A DNA stretch of 64,000 nt, taken from Rhodococcus sp. Z13. Its GTDB lineage: Bacteria > Actinomycetota > Actinomycetes > Mycobacteriales > Mycobacteriaceae. A program made the translations under genes and the position numbers. The DNA lies in NCBI RefSeq assembly GCF_025837095.1, contig NZ_CP107551.1, forward strand, positions 2,970,668-3,034,667. The letters run 5' to 3'. Under the pieces are notes generated by a model. The model ran no database searches, was not told where the DNA came from, and saw only the letters and a program-made list of their open reading frames with translations. This document shows positions 1 to 9,200 of this stretch, one piece after another (position 1 is the stretch's first letter; every line of letters begins with the position of its first letter).

Positions 1-189
1 CAGCGCGGCCGGCCCCGGTTTGCGGGCCCGCACCGTCACCCCCTGCACCGTGATCTCGTGCCACCGATCGACCCCGGCCTCGAGATCGTCGATCTGCGAG
101 TACAGGTCATCGTCCCCCGGTGGCGGGTCGTAGTCGATGCTCGGCGGTGGTGGCGCAGCAGGGGGTGGAGGTACGGGTCGTGAGGCCAT
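1..189 (-). CDS. Phage protein, N-terminal 63 residues (runs off left edge)
   Basis: The reading frame opens with ATG at 187-189 and stays open to the window edge. The N-terminus is Pro-rich (about 20 residues), followed by an acidic stretch and then WHEITVQGVTVRARKPGPAA. The TVRARKPGPAAL segment resembles the WEVRKPTEQALAGF segment of the tail assembly chaperone at 12389-12859, so a second chaperone-like protein is possible; this is inference from a short match. A TTCACC-N9-TACCTT promoter-like element ends 7 nt before the ATG, so the gene probably starts its own leaderless transcript. Function otherwise unknown. Confidence 0.6.
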   Translation of the reverse strand, partial: MASRPVPPPPAAPPPPSIDYDPPPGDDDLYSQIDDLEAGVDRWHEITVQGVTVRARKPGPAAL

Positions 190-196
190 ACCCCGC

Positions 197-217
197 AAGG
201 TAGCCAGAGACGGTGAA
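197..217 (-). promoter_or_regulatory. Late promoter site 8 (TTCACC-N9-TACCTT)
   Basis: The minus strand reads TTCACC, 9 nt, TACCTT, then 7 nt to the ATG of the leftmost gene. It differs by one base from the TGCACC box of the other seven late-operon sites and has the same spacing. Leaderless start inferred. Confidence 0.5.
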
Positions 218-219
218 CG

Positions 220-828
220 CTACAGCGCGGGATACGCGAACACGTCGAGCTGACTGGCACCGGTGTCGAGGTTCGACTCGGTCTCGGACAGCCCGCCCTG
301 CGGGGTCCGATAGTCCCAGTAGTGCGACATGAACCGCAGCTCCGCCTTGAACTTCACCGTCTCCCCCGGCGTCAGCAGCACCCGATCCCCGAACAGCATC
401 GTCCGCTCCGCCATCCGGGACTCGGCGATGACGTAGTAGGCGGTATCCAGCGCGGTCATGCCACGCTCGAACCCGATCCCGAACCGGGAGATCGCCGTCA
501 GCGACGACGGATCCGCCGGCGACACCCCCGACGTCTGCCCGGCCTTCGTCTGAATGTAGCCGGAGCAGTTGCCTTGCAGGATGACCTTGCTGCCGGCGCG
601 GGTCAGCAGCGCATACGCGTATTGGTTGATCGGGGTGGTGTTGGTCCACTGCACCTGGACCGAGTGCAAGAGCTCGTCTTTCGCGATCCCGTCGTTGATG
701 TCGAATGTCAGCACGGTCGCGGGGGTGTAGTTGGTGGCGACGTGCCGCCACTGCATGTGGTCCTTCGGCCGCAGGTGCGTGCCGTCCACCAGCTCGAAGC
801 TGCCCGAATCGATGCACGGGTCGGTCAT
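220..828 (-). CDS. Tail-tip protein, WTNT family copy 1
   Basis: A 202-aa protein starting at ATG 826-828, which overlaps the stop of the upstream gene (ATGA). It is the last of three consecutive related genes (this one, 828-1421 and 1450-2067). Each carries a W-T-N-T-(S/T/G) core near one third of its length and, further on, a GE-x-V-x-F or GSTFRFHYRA-like strand motif. Their place after the tape measure and baseplate-like genes suggests minor tail proteins of the host-contacting tip. No enzyme motif is visible. Assignment as a tail protein is by position; family relatedness is seen directly. Confidence 0.75.
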   Translation of the reverse strand: MTDPCIDSGSFELVDGTHLRPKDHMQWRHVATNYTPATVLTFDINDGIAKDELLHSVQVQWTNTTPINQYAYALLTRAGSKVILQGNCSGYIQTKAGQTSGVSPADPSSLTAISRFGIGFERGMTALDTAYYVIAESRMAERTMLFGDRVLLTPGETVKFKAELRFMSHYWDYRTPQGGLSETESNLDTGASQLDVFAYPAL

Positions 829-1421
829 CAGATACTCCCGCTCACCCAGGGGGACGCCCACAACCGCAGCCGCGCCCACCGTGCGTACATTTCATGCCGC
901 GCCGAGTTCCCGGTGCGCCACTCCCCCGGTGTCGAATACAACGCTCGATACCGGAAGTGCACCGACTCGTCCGGCCCGATATAGCCGATGTCCACATTCG
1001 ACACCCAGTCCGGGATGTCCCGGAACAGACGGCAGAACGACACCGTGGTCTCGGTGGACCGGTTGCGTTTGATCCGCGCCCCGAACCCCTTGTCGTTGGC
1101 CGCCGGGATCGGTGCCGCCGGAGAATCCCCGACATCGAACGACCATGCATCATCGAGGGTCACGGTGTTCGGGGTCGAGGTCACCAGCGACCGGGACGCC
1201 CGATGCACACTCATGTACAGATGCTGCGGGTCCCCCGTCGTGTTGGTCCACAGCAGGTCGGTGTCGATGAACGCCACCTGGTCCGGGGCCCGCTCCGTGG
1301 CCCCGTCCCGCCCGGAGGTGACCATCCGCTCGGCCACCATCCGCGGCAGCCACGACTCCGCCATCCCGGTGCCCCGGTTCGTCGACACCATGAACTCCGC
1401 GGTGCAGATCCTCAGCGACAC
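828..1421 (-). CDS. Tail-tip protein, WTNT family copy 2
   Basis: A 197-aa protein with a GTG start preceded by a GGGAGG Shine-Dalgarno. It shares the WTNTTG core and the later GPDESVHFRYRAL segment with its two neighbours. It is coupled to the downstream gene by a 4-nt overlap. Probably a minor tail or receptor-contact protein, assigned from position. It has diverged strongly from its paralogs, so the three are unlikely to be a recent duplication. Confidence 0.72.
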   Translation of the reverse strand: MSLRICTAEFMVSTNRGTGMAESWLPRMVAERMVTSGRDGATERAPDQVAFIDTDLLWTNTTGDPQHLYMSVHRASRSLVTSTPNTVTLDDAWSFDVGDSPAAPIPAANDKGFGARIKRNRSTETTVSFCRLFRDIPDWVSNVDIGYIGPDESVHFRYRALYSTPGEWRTGNSARHEMYARWARLRLWASPWVSGSI

Positions 1422-1449
1422 GGTCGCCTCCCTCGTGTGTAGTCGTCCA

Positions 1450-2067
1450 TCAGCGCATCACGTCGGTGTCTTGGGTGGGGAAGGCGATCAGCTGGATCCG
1501 GGTCGGATCGATGGTGCACGAGTGCACCGGGGTGTTGGCGTTGGCGTTGTTCGACCACGGCGGCGGCGTCCACAGGTTCGCCCGATAGTGGAACCGGAAC
1601 GTGCTGCCCGGCGGCACCGGCCCGTACCAGTCCTCGGAGATCATCGCGTCCTCGAACAACCGCAGTAGCCCAGCCGGTGGCTGGGTGGTCACACCCGTCG
1701 ACAGGTCCCCGCCACCACCCCCGGCGCCGAGATACTGGTTCGAGGTGTCCGGCACGATCGGGGTCTTGTCGATCGCGGTGGTGACACGGTCCCGCAACTG
1801 AGCCATGTTCGGCGCCGACACGAAGAACGTGCGGGCACCACGGTTGAGGCGCAGCAGGATCTGCGCCGGCAACGGGCTGGTGTTGGTCCACGATTGCACC
1901 CCGGAGTCGATCATCAATTTTCCCGGCAGTGAGGTCAGGGCCGAGAAGTTGCCGTTCCCGACCGAGGAGAACGACTGGTCGTAGACGTGCCGCGGTACCG
2001 ACCACGGCTGCAACGCCAGCTCGCCATCGGTGATGTCGAGGTTGCGGGACACACAGACTTGCGCCAT
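1450..2067 (-). CDS. Tail-tip protein, WTNT family copy 3
   Basis: A 205-aa protein beginning MAQVCVSRNLDIT. It is the first of the three-gene paralog set in transcription order. It contains SWTNTSPLPAQILLRLNRGA and, near the C-terminus, PPGSTFRFHYRANLW, which align with the matching segments of copies 1 and 2. It starts 4 nt after the stop of the jelly-roll-like tail gene, so it belongs to the same tail operon. Function inferred from context only. Confidence 0.75.
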   Translation of the reverse strand: MAQVCVSRNLDITDGELALQPWSVPRHVYDQSFSSVGNGNFSALTSLPGKLMIDSGVQSWTNTSPLPAQILLRLNRGARTFFVSAPNMAQLRDRVTTAIDKTPIVPDTSNQYLGAGGGGGDLSTGVTTQPPAGLLRLFEDAMISEDWYGPVPPGSTFRFHYRANLWTPPPWSNNANANTPVHSCTIDPTRIQLIAFPTQDTDVMR

Positions 2068-2071
2068 CAGT

Positions 2072-2737
2072 TCATCCGATCGGGAAGCGGGTCAGGGTCA
2101 GATAGGAGGCAACGGTGTTGTTGAGCACGGACGGGCCGAAGTTGCTCGTGCGGGATGTCCACACCCGGCAGGTGATCTCGGCCCCTGCCGGGAGCATCAG
2201 CACATCGGAGACCAGCAGAGTCGGCTCCATTTCCTCCTCCTCCGGCATCATCGGGGAGCGAGCCACCATCTGCGTCACCCCGTTCACGTCGAGCACGGCA
2301 GCGAAGCGGCCCTGGTACTCGTCGGCCTTCGACGCGGAGTAGTGCACCAGCCACATCCCGTCTTGCGGGATAGCGACCGACGACACCCCTGCCTCCGCCG
2401 CGAAGTCGGTGGTCTTGTGCACGAGGGTGTCCCAGGTGAACGCCGTGTAGGTGTTCGCGGGCATCGATTGGTTGGCGCGGCGCTCGAGCTTCAGATACGA
2501 GCCGGTGTCCGCGGTCACCACATCCGCGTCCCCCTCCCCGGCCGGGGGCACAGCGATGACGACACCACCACCGTTGACGTGGGAGGCGATCAGGTTGCCG
2601 GTTTCCGGGTCGGTGGCGAGCACCCACTCCCCGACCCGGGTGGACGACGGGTGCTCGACCTGCTCCAGCCGCCGCTGCGTGTTGCGCGCCCATTCGGCGT
2701 CGTCCTTGGGGGTTTTGACCTTCGCGGTACCGGTCAT
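2072..2737 (-). CDS. Minor tail protein, C1q/jelly-roll-like C-terminus
   Basis: A 221-aa protein whose ATG at 2735-2737 overlaps the stop of the preceding minor tail gene (ATGA). The N-terminal 30 residues are polar (EWARNTQRRLEQVEH), as in short stalk segments. The C-terminal 140 residues alternate hydrophobic strands (VAIPQDGMWLVHYSAS, LPAGAEITCRVWTS, SYLTLTRF) in the pattern of C1q/TNF-like beta-sandwich tips used by many actinophage minor tail proteins for attachment. The fold is inferred, not modelled. Confidence 0.75.
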   Translation of the reverse strand: MTGTAKVKTPKDDAEWARNTQRRLEQVEHPSSTRVGEWVLATDPETGNLIASHVNGGGVVIAVPPAGEGDADVVTADTGSYLKLERRANQSMPANTYTAFTWDTLVHKTTDFAAEAGVSSVAIPQDGMWLVHYSASKADEYQGRFAAVLDVNGVTQMVARSPMMPEEEEMEPTLLVSDVLMLPAGAEITCRVWTSRTSNFGPSVLNNTVASYLTLTRFPIG

Positions 2738-4404
2738 CCGACTCGACCCTCCTGCACAAGCTCGGACACGTCTTCGGTGTTCTGGACAGCGACGAGAGTC
2801 AGCTGCGTGTCGTAGCTCGACGACGACGCAACCACCTGCACCTGGTCGATCATCATCAGCTCGACCACCCCACTCGCCGTGACCCGCACACACTTGCCGG
2901 GCACGAGATCATCCACCGAGATCGGGGCCTGCGGATGCAGGGACGCACCGGACGGCACGACCAGCGAGTCCCGGATGGCGGAGACCTCGTTGGCATACAG
3001 GCGGGTCGCCTTCTGAATGTTCGACACCCCGAACAAATCGTCCATCGACACCAGGGTCTGCAGCCGCAACCCGGCCAATGGAGCCACCGCGGTCTGCGCC
3101 CAGTTCTGCCCCTGCACCCGCACGTCGTTGAAGGTGGAGGTGCCATCCCGCAGCCGCTCGATCTCCACCAGGAAATCGCACTCGTCCAGCTGCGCCACCG
3201 GGTCGGTGCCGAACTCGCCGAGGATGAACCGGCCGGACACCACCGTCCACGCCAACCCCAGCTTTGCGAGGTCGTCCATCATCTGGTGCAGCATCCGCGA
3301 ATCCGAGGTGGCGGTGTAGGTGAACGCCTCGGTGACCCGCGGCAGCACGATCGGCTCCCCCGGGATCCGGTGCAGCTCGTTCATCGCCTGGATCAATCCC
3401 GCCGCGATCGACGTCGGGTCGGTCATCGACCACGTCTTCGAAATCGGCGAGCGGGTCCGCCACATGAACGTCGAAGGATCCTTCGCGGTGATCGTCGCTG
3501 TCTGCCGGCCGATCCGGATCTGCTGAATCGGGCCCTGCCACACACAGTGCAGCCCGTCCCATGCGGACACCCAGTGCACCCACGGCCGCAGATCCTCGAG
3601 CAGCTCCGGGTCAGCTTGCGGGGACACCGTCGCCGTCAGCCCGGACACCTCGTTGCGCTCCCGCGCCCACCGCACCTCGGACAACTGCTGACACACCAAC
3701 TGCCCGAGATTACGTCCGTCCACGGTGTGGAAGGTCAAGGCGATGTCCTCCCAGAGTTGGGAGGGCGCTTCGACCTTGCGAATGACATCGAGGTCCGCGG
3801 AGATCGGGATCTCCCAGTCGACCTCGGCACCGATGTCGTATTTTTGGCCGACGTACATGTCCGCCGACGTCGACCACACCACCGGCCTGGACGCCTCGAT
3901 CGGAGCCTGTTTCCCGACCAGCGCCTCGACGTCGAACCCGATGTCGACCGCATCCGCATCGATCCCGCGGCCCAGGCCGGCGGAGGCGCCGGTGTACCAG
4001 CCGATCTCCGGGTCCGACGACGCCGGATGGTTCTGCGTCGTCTGCACGTATTCCAGCCACCCGGACGCGTACAGGCCGAGGTAGCCGGTGTTGGAGATCT
4101 GGAGTTCGAGGGTGTCACCGGCCAGCACCGGCACGTTGAACACCTCACCGGTGGCGGTGCTCGTGGTCGGGGAGCCGATGACCTCGGTACCGTTCTTGAC
4201 GACCCGGGCCTTCAGATCAGAGCTGGCGAGGAAGCTCTGCTGCCACCGGACAGTGCCAGCCCCAGCCTCGTTCATGACCAGCGCGTCGTTGACGATCACC
4301 GTGTCCGGGAACCCCGCCCGCACCGTCATCCCGGTGACCTTCGTCCACGTCCCACCACTGCTGATCAGTATGGTGCCGGATCTGGTCATGCCCATCGACG
4401 ACAC
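2734..4404 (-). CDS. Minor tail protein (556 aa)
   Basis: It starts at GTG 4402-4404 with a strong GGAGGAGG Shine-Dalgarno 9 nt upstream. The N-terminal 120 residues resemble a beta-sandwich (GDTLELQISNTGYLGLYASG). The remainder looks like the large baseplate-type minor tail proteins that follow the distal tail protein in siphophages, with WVHWVSAWDGLHCVWQGPIQ and a long region of mixed alpha/beta. It is followed without a gap by the jelly-roll tail gene. No catalytic motif is recognised. Probably part of the tail-tip hub; assignment rests on size and position. Confidence 0.75.
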   Translation of the reverse strand: MSSMGMTRSGTILISSGGTWTKVTGMTVRAGFPDTVIVNDALVMNEAGAGTVRWQQSFLASSDLKARVVKNGTEVIGSPTTSTATGEVFNVPVLAGDTLELQISNTGYLGLYASGWLEYVQTTQNHPASSDPEIGWYTGASAGLGRGIDADAVDIGFDVEALVGKQAPIEASRPVVWSTSADMYVGQKYDIGAEVDWEIPISADLDVIRKVEAPSQLWEDIALTFHTVDGRNLGQLVCQQLSEVRWARERNEVSGLTATVSPQADPELLEDLRPWVHWVSAWDGLHCVWQGPIQQIRIGRQTATITAKDPSTFMWRTRSPISKTWSMTDPTSIAAGLIQAMNELHRIPGEPIVLPRVTEAFTYTATSDSRMLHQMMDDLAKLGLAWTVVSGRFILGEFGTDPVAQLDECDFLVEIERLRDGTSTFNDVRVQGQNWAQTAVAPLAGLRLQTLVSMDDLFGVSNIQKATRLYANEVSAIRDSLVVPSGASLHPQAPISVDDLVPGKCVRVTASGVVELMMIDQVQVVASSSSYDTQLTLVAVQNTEDVSELVQEGRVG

Positions 4405-4447
4405 AGCAGGTCACCTCCTCCCAGACGGATCGAACGCAAAACGGCGG

Positions 4448-4832
4448 TCAGACAGCGATCGGACTGTTGCCCACAACGAGAGTGGTCATGGTCAGGGTGT
4501 CGCCGTTGACCACCGACCTCGGAGTGTTCAAACACCGCCGAGAACTGAAACGCCCCACCCGATGCGGCATCCCACACCGAGATGTGGGTGATCGTCTCGG
4601 TAGCAGTCATCGCCCACGACCCCGACATCGACGACAACGTCATCGACCCACCGGACGCGGCGTTCATCGTCGCCTCACGACGCGTGGTCACCACCGACGC
4701 ATTCGCCGTCCCCGCCGCACCCGGATCCCCGGTGTGCAGCTTCACGAACAACCCCGCCGGCGGAGTCGGCGTCACACCACGCAGAAAGTTGAGGACGGTG
4801 TTCGCCAACGCCACACTGATTCCGGTCGCCAT
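4448..4832 (-). CDS. Small tail protein interrupted by a single-base frameshift
   Basis: The N-terminal 96 residues (MATGISVALANTVLNFLRG...) match a small structural protein common in actinophage tail operons. Read straight, the frame runs into unlikely His/Arg/Asp-rich sequence and stops at 4386, inside the next gene. Skipping one T of the TTT at 4530-4532 restores a natural end, VVNGDTLTMTTLVVGN and so on, stopping with TGA at 4448-4450. That leaves room for the ribosome-binding site of the downstream gene. The product would be about 127 aa. Causes could be a sequencing or assembly indel, a real mutation, or +1 slippage. Confidence 0.7.
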
Positions 4833-4946
4833 CTACTCGTCTCCCTCGTCCTCGACCTGATCCGCCATAGCTGCCGCCCAGGCGTCCGGATCCCGGATCA
4901 CCTCGACCTCGGCCACCGCCTGCACCTGAACCGGCACCTGCGTCAT
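4833..4946 (-). CDS. 37-aa acidic phage protein
   Basis: A very short frame encoding an acidic peptide (MTQVPVQVQAVAEVEVIRDP, then AWAAAMADQVEDEGDE). Its ATG overlaps the stop of the 420-aa tail gene (ATGA), and its TAG directly abuts the ATG of the next gene. That tight packing supports translation. No known domain; function unknown. Confidence 0.6.
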   Translation of the reverse strand: MTQVPVQVQAVAEVEVIRDPDAWAAAMADQVEDEGDE

Positions 4947-6205
4947 GCGTCCCTCTCCCTCACATCGATCACCACGGAGTAATCCGCGCCAGGCGCGGCC
5001 TCGGCGACCAACTCCCAGCACATCATCGTGTCCAGCAGTGTGGGCCTCCACGGTGCACCGTCCGGAGTCCCGACGATCCCGACCTGCCGCTGCCGGGTCC
5101 CCTGCTGGTCGATATACGGGCGTCCGGTGATCGAGTCGGCGACCACCGTCATCCCGCCCGGCAGCCCCGACACCGACATCGGATACACCCTCGAGCACTG
5201 GTCCTCGTCCCCACACGGACGCCAGTAGAAGTTCACCGTCAGCGGGTCCTCCCCGTTGTTGGTGACCCGAATGTTGACCACCGCTTCCTCGCAGGCGGAC
5301 ACTGTCGCTGCCTGCAGCGTCCAGACCCGCCGCTCGATCGAGCACAGCGGAAGGCAGCCACCACACACCGGAATATCGGCGGCGCGGAGTTCCACCGTCG
5401 GCGGCACACACTCGGCGTTGTAGACGGTGGGCAGGTCACAGCTGCCGGTGTCGGTGCAGTCCGGGGCGTGCGCCCAGGTGATCGACTCCTCGCTGATCTC
5501 GTCCCACACCACCGTCTGCATGTTCTGCTGCCCGTACAGATACGGGTTGGTGCACACCATCTCCCACTCGACCCGGAACATCGACGCCTGCCGATGCCGG
5601 GCCCCACCCCCTTTGCCGGCCAGCTCCACGATCTTCGGGGACGAGGTGAGCACCACCCCCGTCGCGGTCCGCAGCAGCGACGCCGGATCCGCCGCTGACC
5701 CCGACGGATGCGCCTTGAAGAACTGCAGATCAGCGCCGCCACCGCGGGTGGCGTTACGGAGCAGACACGCCAGCCAGGTCAGCCCGTAGCGGGCACCGGC
5801 GTTCGAGCAGGCCACCAGCAGCGCCGAGAAGGTCACCGTGCGGCTGGCGTCCCGGGACGGCCCCGCGACCCCACCGAAACACACTGCTTCGGAGATCTGC
5901 CGTTCGATCGGGACGGTGTCGAGGCCGTCCACCTCCATCACCCACACCCCCGCGAACTCCGCGGACTCCGGCACCGCGGCGTTGTACCAGGGCGCCTCGT
6001 CCAGCCGGTAGGGCAGCTCGTGGTTGAGTTCGGCCGGCAGGTCCGGCCAGGTGTCGTCGTACGGGATCCGGATGTCGCACGCGCAGTCCATGACCGGCGC
6101 GATGTCCGTGTCGTTCGTCGGCACCACAGGGGCCAGGTGTGCGAGCAGCCGGGAGGAGTTGGCGAACTCCTGCCCGTCGATCGTGAACCACCCACGGAAC
6201 GTCAT
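4943..6205 (-). CDS. Distal-tail-like minor tail protein (420 aa)
   Basis: The gene immediately follows the tape measure gene, the usual place of the distal tail protein or first baseplate component in siphophages. The 420-aa product has an N-terminal beta-rich domain and is unusually Cys-rich in its second half (CDLPTVYNAEC, VCGGCLPLC, CGDEDQC). This suggests metal binding or disulfides in the mature virion. No enzymatic motif. Family assignment is by position and composition. Confidence 0.75.
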   Translation of the reverse strand: MTFRGWFTIDGQEFANSSRLLAHLAPVVPTNDTDIAPVMDCACDIRIPYDDTWPDLPAELNHELPYRLDEAPWYNAAVPESAEFAGVWVMEVDGLDTVPIERQISEAVCFGGVAGPSRDASRTVTFSALLVACSNAGARYGLTWLACLLRNATRGGGADLQFFKAHPSGSAADPASLLRTATGVVLTSSPKIVELAGKGGGARHRQASMFRVEWEMVCTNPYLYGQQNMQTVVWDEISEESITWAHAPDCTDTGSCDLPTVYNAECVPPTVELRAADIPVCGGCLPLCSIERRVWTLQAATVSACEEAVVNIRVTNNGEDPLTVNFYWRPCGDEDQCSRVYPMSVSGLPGGMTVVADSITGRPYIDQQGTRQRQVGIVGTPDGAPWRPTLLDTMMCWELVAEAAPGADYSVVIDVRERDA

Positions 6206-6215
6206 CGAGTCCTCC

Positions 6216-9200
6216 TCAGCTGTTCAGCAGCGACAGCAGCCGGTCGTTGGTCTTCGCTGCAGGGTCGCTGCCGTGAACGTTGATCGACCCGACCTGCACC
6301 GTCTTCGACCCGGCGCCCGCACCACCGGTGCCGGAGATGGCATCGACCAGACGCTCGAACGCCGCGGTCTGCCGCGGCGACAGCACCCGCTCCGGCTGCA
6401 CCGTGTTCTTCGGCAGCACACCGATGCCGTTGGCGATACCGCCCTGGTCGAAGCTGTCGATGGCCGCGCCGGCCGCGACCCCGATACCGGCGATGGCTGC
6501 CGCCGCCAACCCGGACAGCGCCATACCCACCAGGCCGCCGACAGCGACACCGATGGCGGCACCGATCGGACCGGCGATGGCCCCACCGATGGCTGCACCG
6601 ATCAGCCCCGTGAGGATGCTGATCATGCCGGTCATGATCGCGGTGATCGCCGGCAGCACGACGTTCACGAGCAGATACCGCAGCACGCTCTTGATGAGCT
6701 CCCGGTTGATGCGGTTCTGCTCGGCGATCACCAGGTCCGTCGACGACGCAGACCGTTCGATCAGCGACGCGGTATCGGAGATCAGCTCGCCGGTGTCGGT
6801 GATGGTCTGGAACTCGTCACCACGGTAGGCGCGGATTTCCTCGGCCAGCCCGTAGATGGTGTCGCGAACCTCGATCTCCACCCCCGTAAGCCGGACGATC
6901 GTGTCGATGAGGGTGCCGCCGGAATTGTTCTCGTCCCCGAGCACACCCCGCGGGTTGTCGACCGACGACTTCTGCTGCTGCAGCGCCGCCTTGGCGATGT
7001 CGTTGCCGACCTGGATCAGCGACTGCGACACAGAATCCGTCACCGACTGGACCAGATTCCCCAGCTCGGTGACCAGGTCGAACGACGAGCCGGGCATCCC
7101 CACCGGGGCCGACGACTGGGTGGCGTCAGCAGTGGCGAGGTCCTTGACCGCCTCGGTGGTGGCATCCTGGCTTTCGATGACGTCGTCGGCGGATGCGGCC
7201 AGCGCGTCCTCGACGATGCCGAGAGCTCCGCGCATGGCGGTCTGCACCATCGGCCCGAGCACGCCACCGGAGAGTCGGTTGGCGAGGTCCACCAGCTGCG
7301 CCTCCAGCGCCCGGTACTGCTCGGCCTGCACGAGCTCCTGGCTGGAGGCGGTCCGCTGGAGTTCGCTCACCGTGTCGGACAGTAGCTCTCCCTGCTCGTC
7401 GAACCCGGCGCGGATCTCCTCCATGACCCGGATCTCGTCCGGGTCGATCGGGTCGGCCAGATCGATCGGCTTCGGGGCCAGCGCCCCGATGATGTCCCCC
7501 GCCACCTGAGCAGCCCCATCCCCGAGAGCGGTGACCACGGCGTCGCGCAGGTCGAGGACGGCGGCGATGAACGGGTGGTCCTCCTGCATCCCGTAGGACG
7601 ACAAGGTGCCGTCGTAGTCGCCGTCCCGGACCAGGGTCTCCACCGACCCTGCCACATCCTGCACCGCCAGCGCGGTGTCCCGCATCGACAGCGCAGCGTC
7701 GATCAGCGGGTTGTCTTCCTGGATTCCGTAGCGGGACAGGACCCCGTCGTAGTCGCCCCGGCCGACCAGGCTGTCGATCGACTGGGCGACTTCACGGACG
7801 GACAGGACCGCATCCACCAGCGGGTGGTCCTCCTGGATTCCGTAGGCCGACAACACCCCGTCGTAGTCACCGCGGTGCACCAGATTGCCCACGGAGTCGG
7901 CGACGTCCCGCACCTCCACCACGGCCTCCCGCATCGACAGCACCGCGTCGATGAGCGGATGGTCTTCCTGGATCCCGAAGCGGGACAGGGTGCCGTCGTA
8001 ATCACCCCGGTTGATCAGATTGTCGATCGACACCGCAACCTCACGCATGGTCAGCGCCGCATCGACCAGCGGGTGGTCCTCCTGGATACCGACCCGCGTC
8101 AGGCCACCGTCGTAGTCACCGCGGGCAAGCGCCTCAAGGGACCGCACGAGAATCTCGAACAGCTCGGTCTGCTGCGGGGACAAAACCCGTTCGGGGGCGA
8201 TGATATTCTTCGGCAGGAACCCCTTTCCTCGGGCCAGACCGCCGGAGTCGAACGGGTTGAGCGCATCGAGCACCGACGACCCGAACCTCTTGGCTGAGGT
8301 CCACGCCGACGACAGCGCATCGCCGAGCCCGTCGATGACCTTTCCAGCGCCGTCGGTGACCGCGTCGACACCGGCGTCGAGGTACCGCGGGGGGATCTCC
8401 CTCCAGTGCGGAGGCGGGGATCCGACCGCCCCGACGATCAGACCCTTGATCGGGTCCGTGATCGCGGTCAGAACGTCGTGGACCTTCTGCACGAGGAACG
8501 AGCGCTGTTCCTCCGGGGACGGACCGATCGACATGCCCTCGCCCGGCTGGAAGAACCCGTTCGCGCCGATCGGCAGCGTGTACGTCGCCGCGAACGAACG
8601 GACGTCCGGCCCGGCACCGTAGTGCACGCCGCCGATGGATCCGCCGGACTCGACCCTGGCCGCGGCATACATGCCCGGCACCTCGCCGAGGACACCGGCG
8701 GTGTGTCCGCCACCGGGGCCACCGGGATCGTCGGTGACACCGATGGTGAACCCTGCACCGAGCCCCTTCGTGAACCCCTGCGGGCCGACCTGCGGATAGC
8801 CCGCGAAGTTCCCGGTGTACCAATATCGGCGCCACGGGTCGCCGCCGAGGATGACCGCGGCGATCGACGCCATGAAACCGGAGCAGTCGAACGAGGAGCC
8901 GGGGCCGGTGGGACCGGCCCACTGGTACGGCTTGCCGTGTTGCGACCGGGCGAACTCGTGGCCGCGGGCGAGCTGCAACATCCACGGCTCGACCTTGATC
9001 TCGCCGCCGTTCGCATACGCCGGGGCGTAGATCTTGTCGAACAACCCTTGTGGGTCGACGTTGCCGAAACCCTTGCGCTGGACCGCGGCCCCGTAGCTGG
9101 CGAGATTGTCGGCGCCGAGCTCGGATATGATCCGGCCGTTGTCCCATGTGAACGGGATGCCGCGCAGGATCATGTCGCGGATGGCGTAGAGGATGCCGTG

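Noticed and set aside
36-260. Minus-strand frame starting at 260
   Set aside because: It crosses the promoter-like element at 197-217 and the stop of the neighbouring gene; the ATG at 187-189 in another frame gives a better protein.
2935-4509. Long open frame on the plus strand opposite the minor tail gene
   Set aside because: Arg/His/Pro-rich translation typical of antisense frames in high-GC DNA; the minus frame has a good start, coupling and tail-like features.
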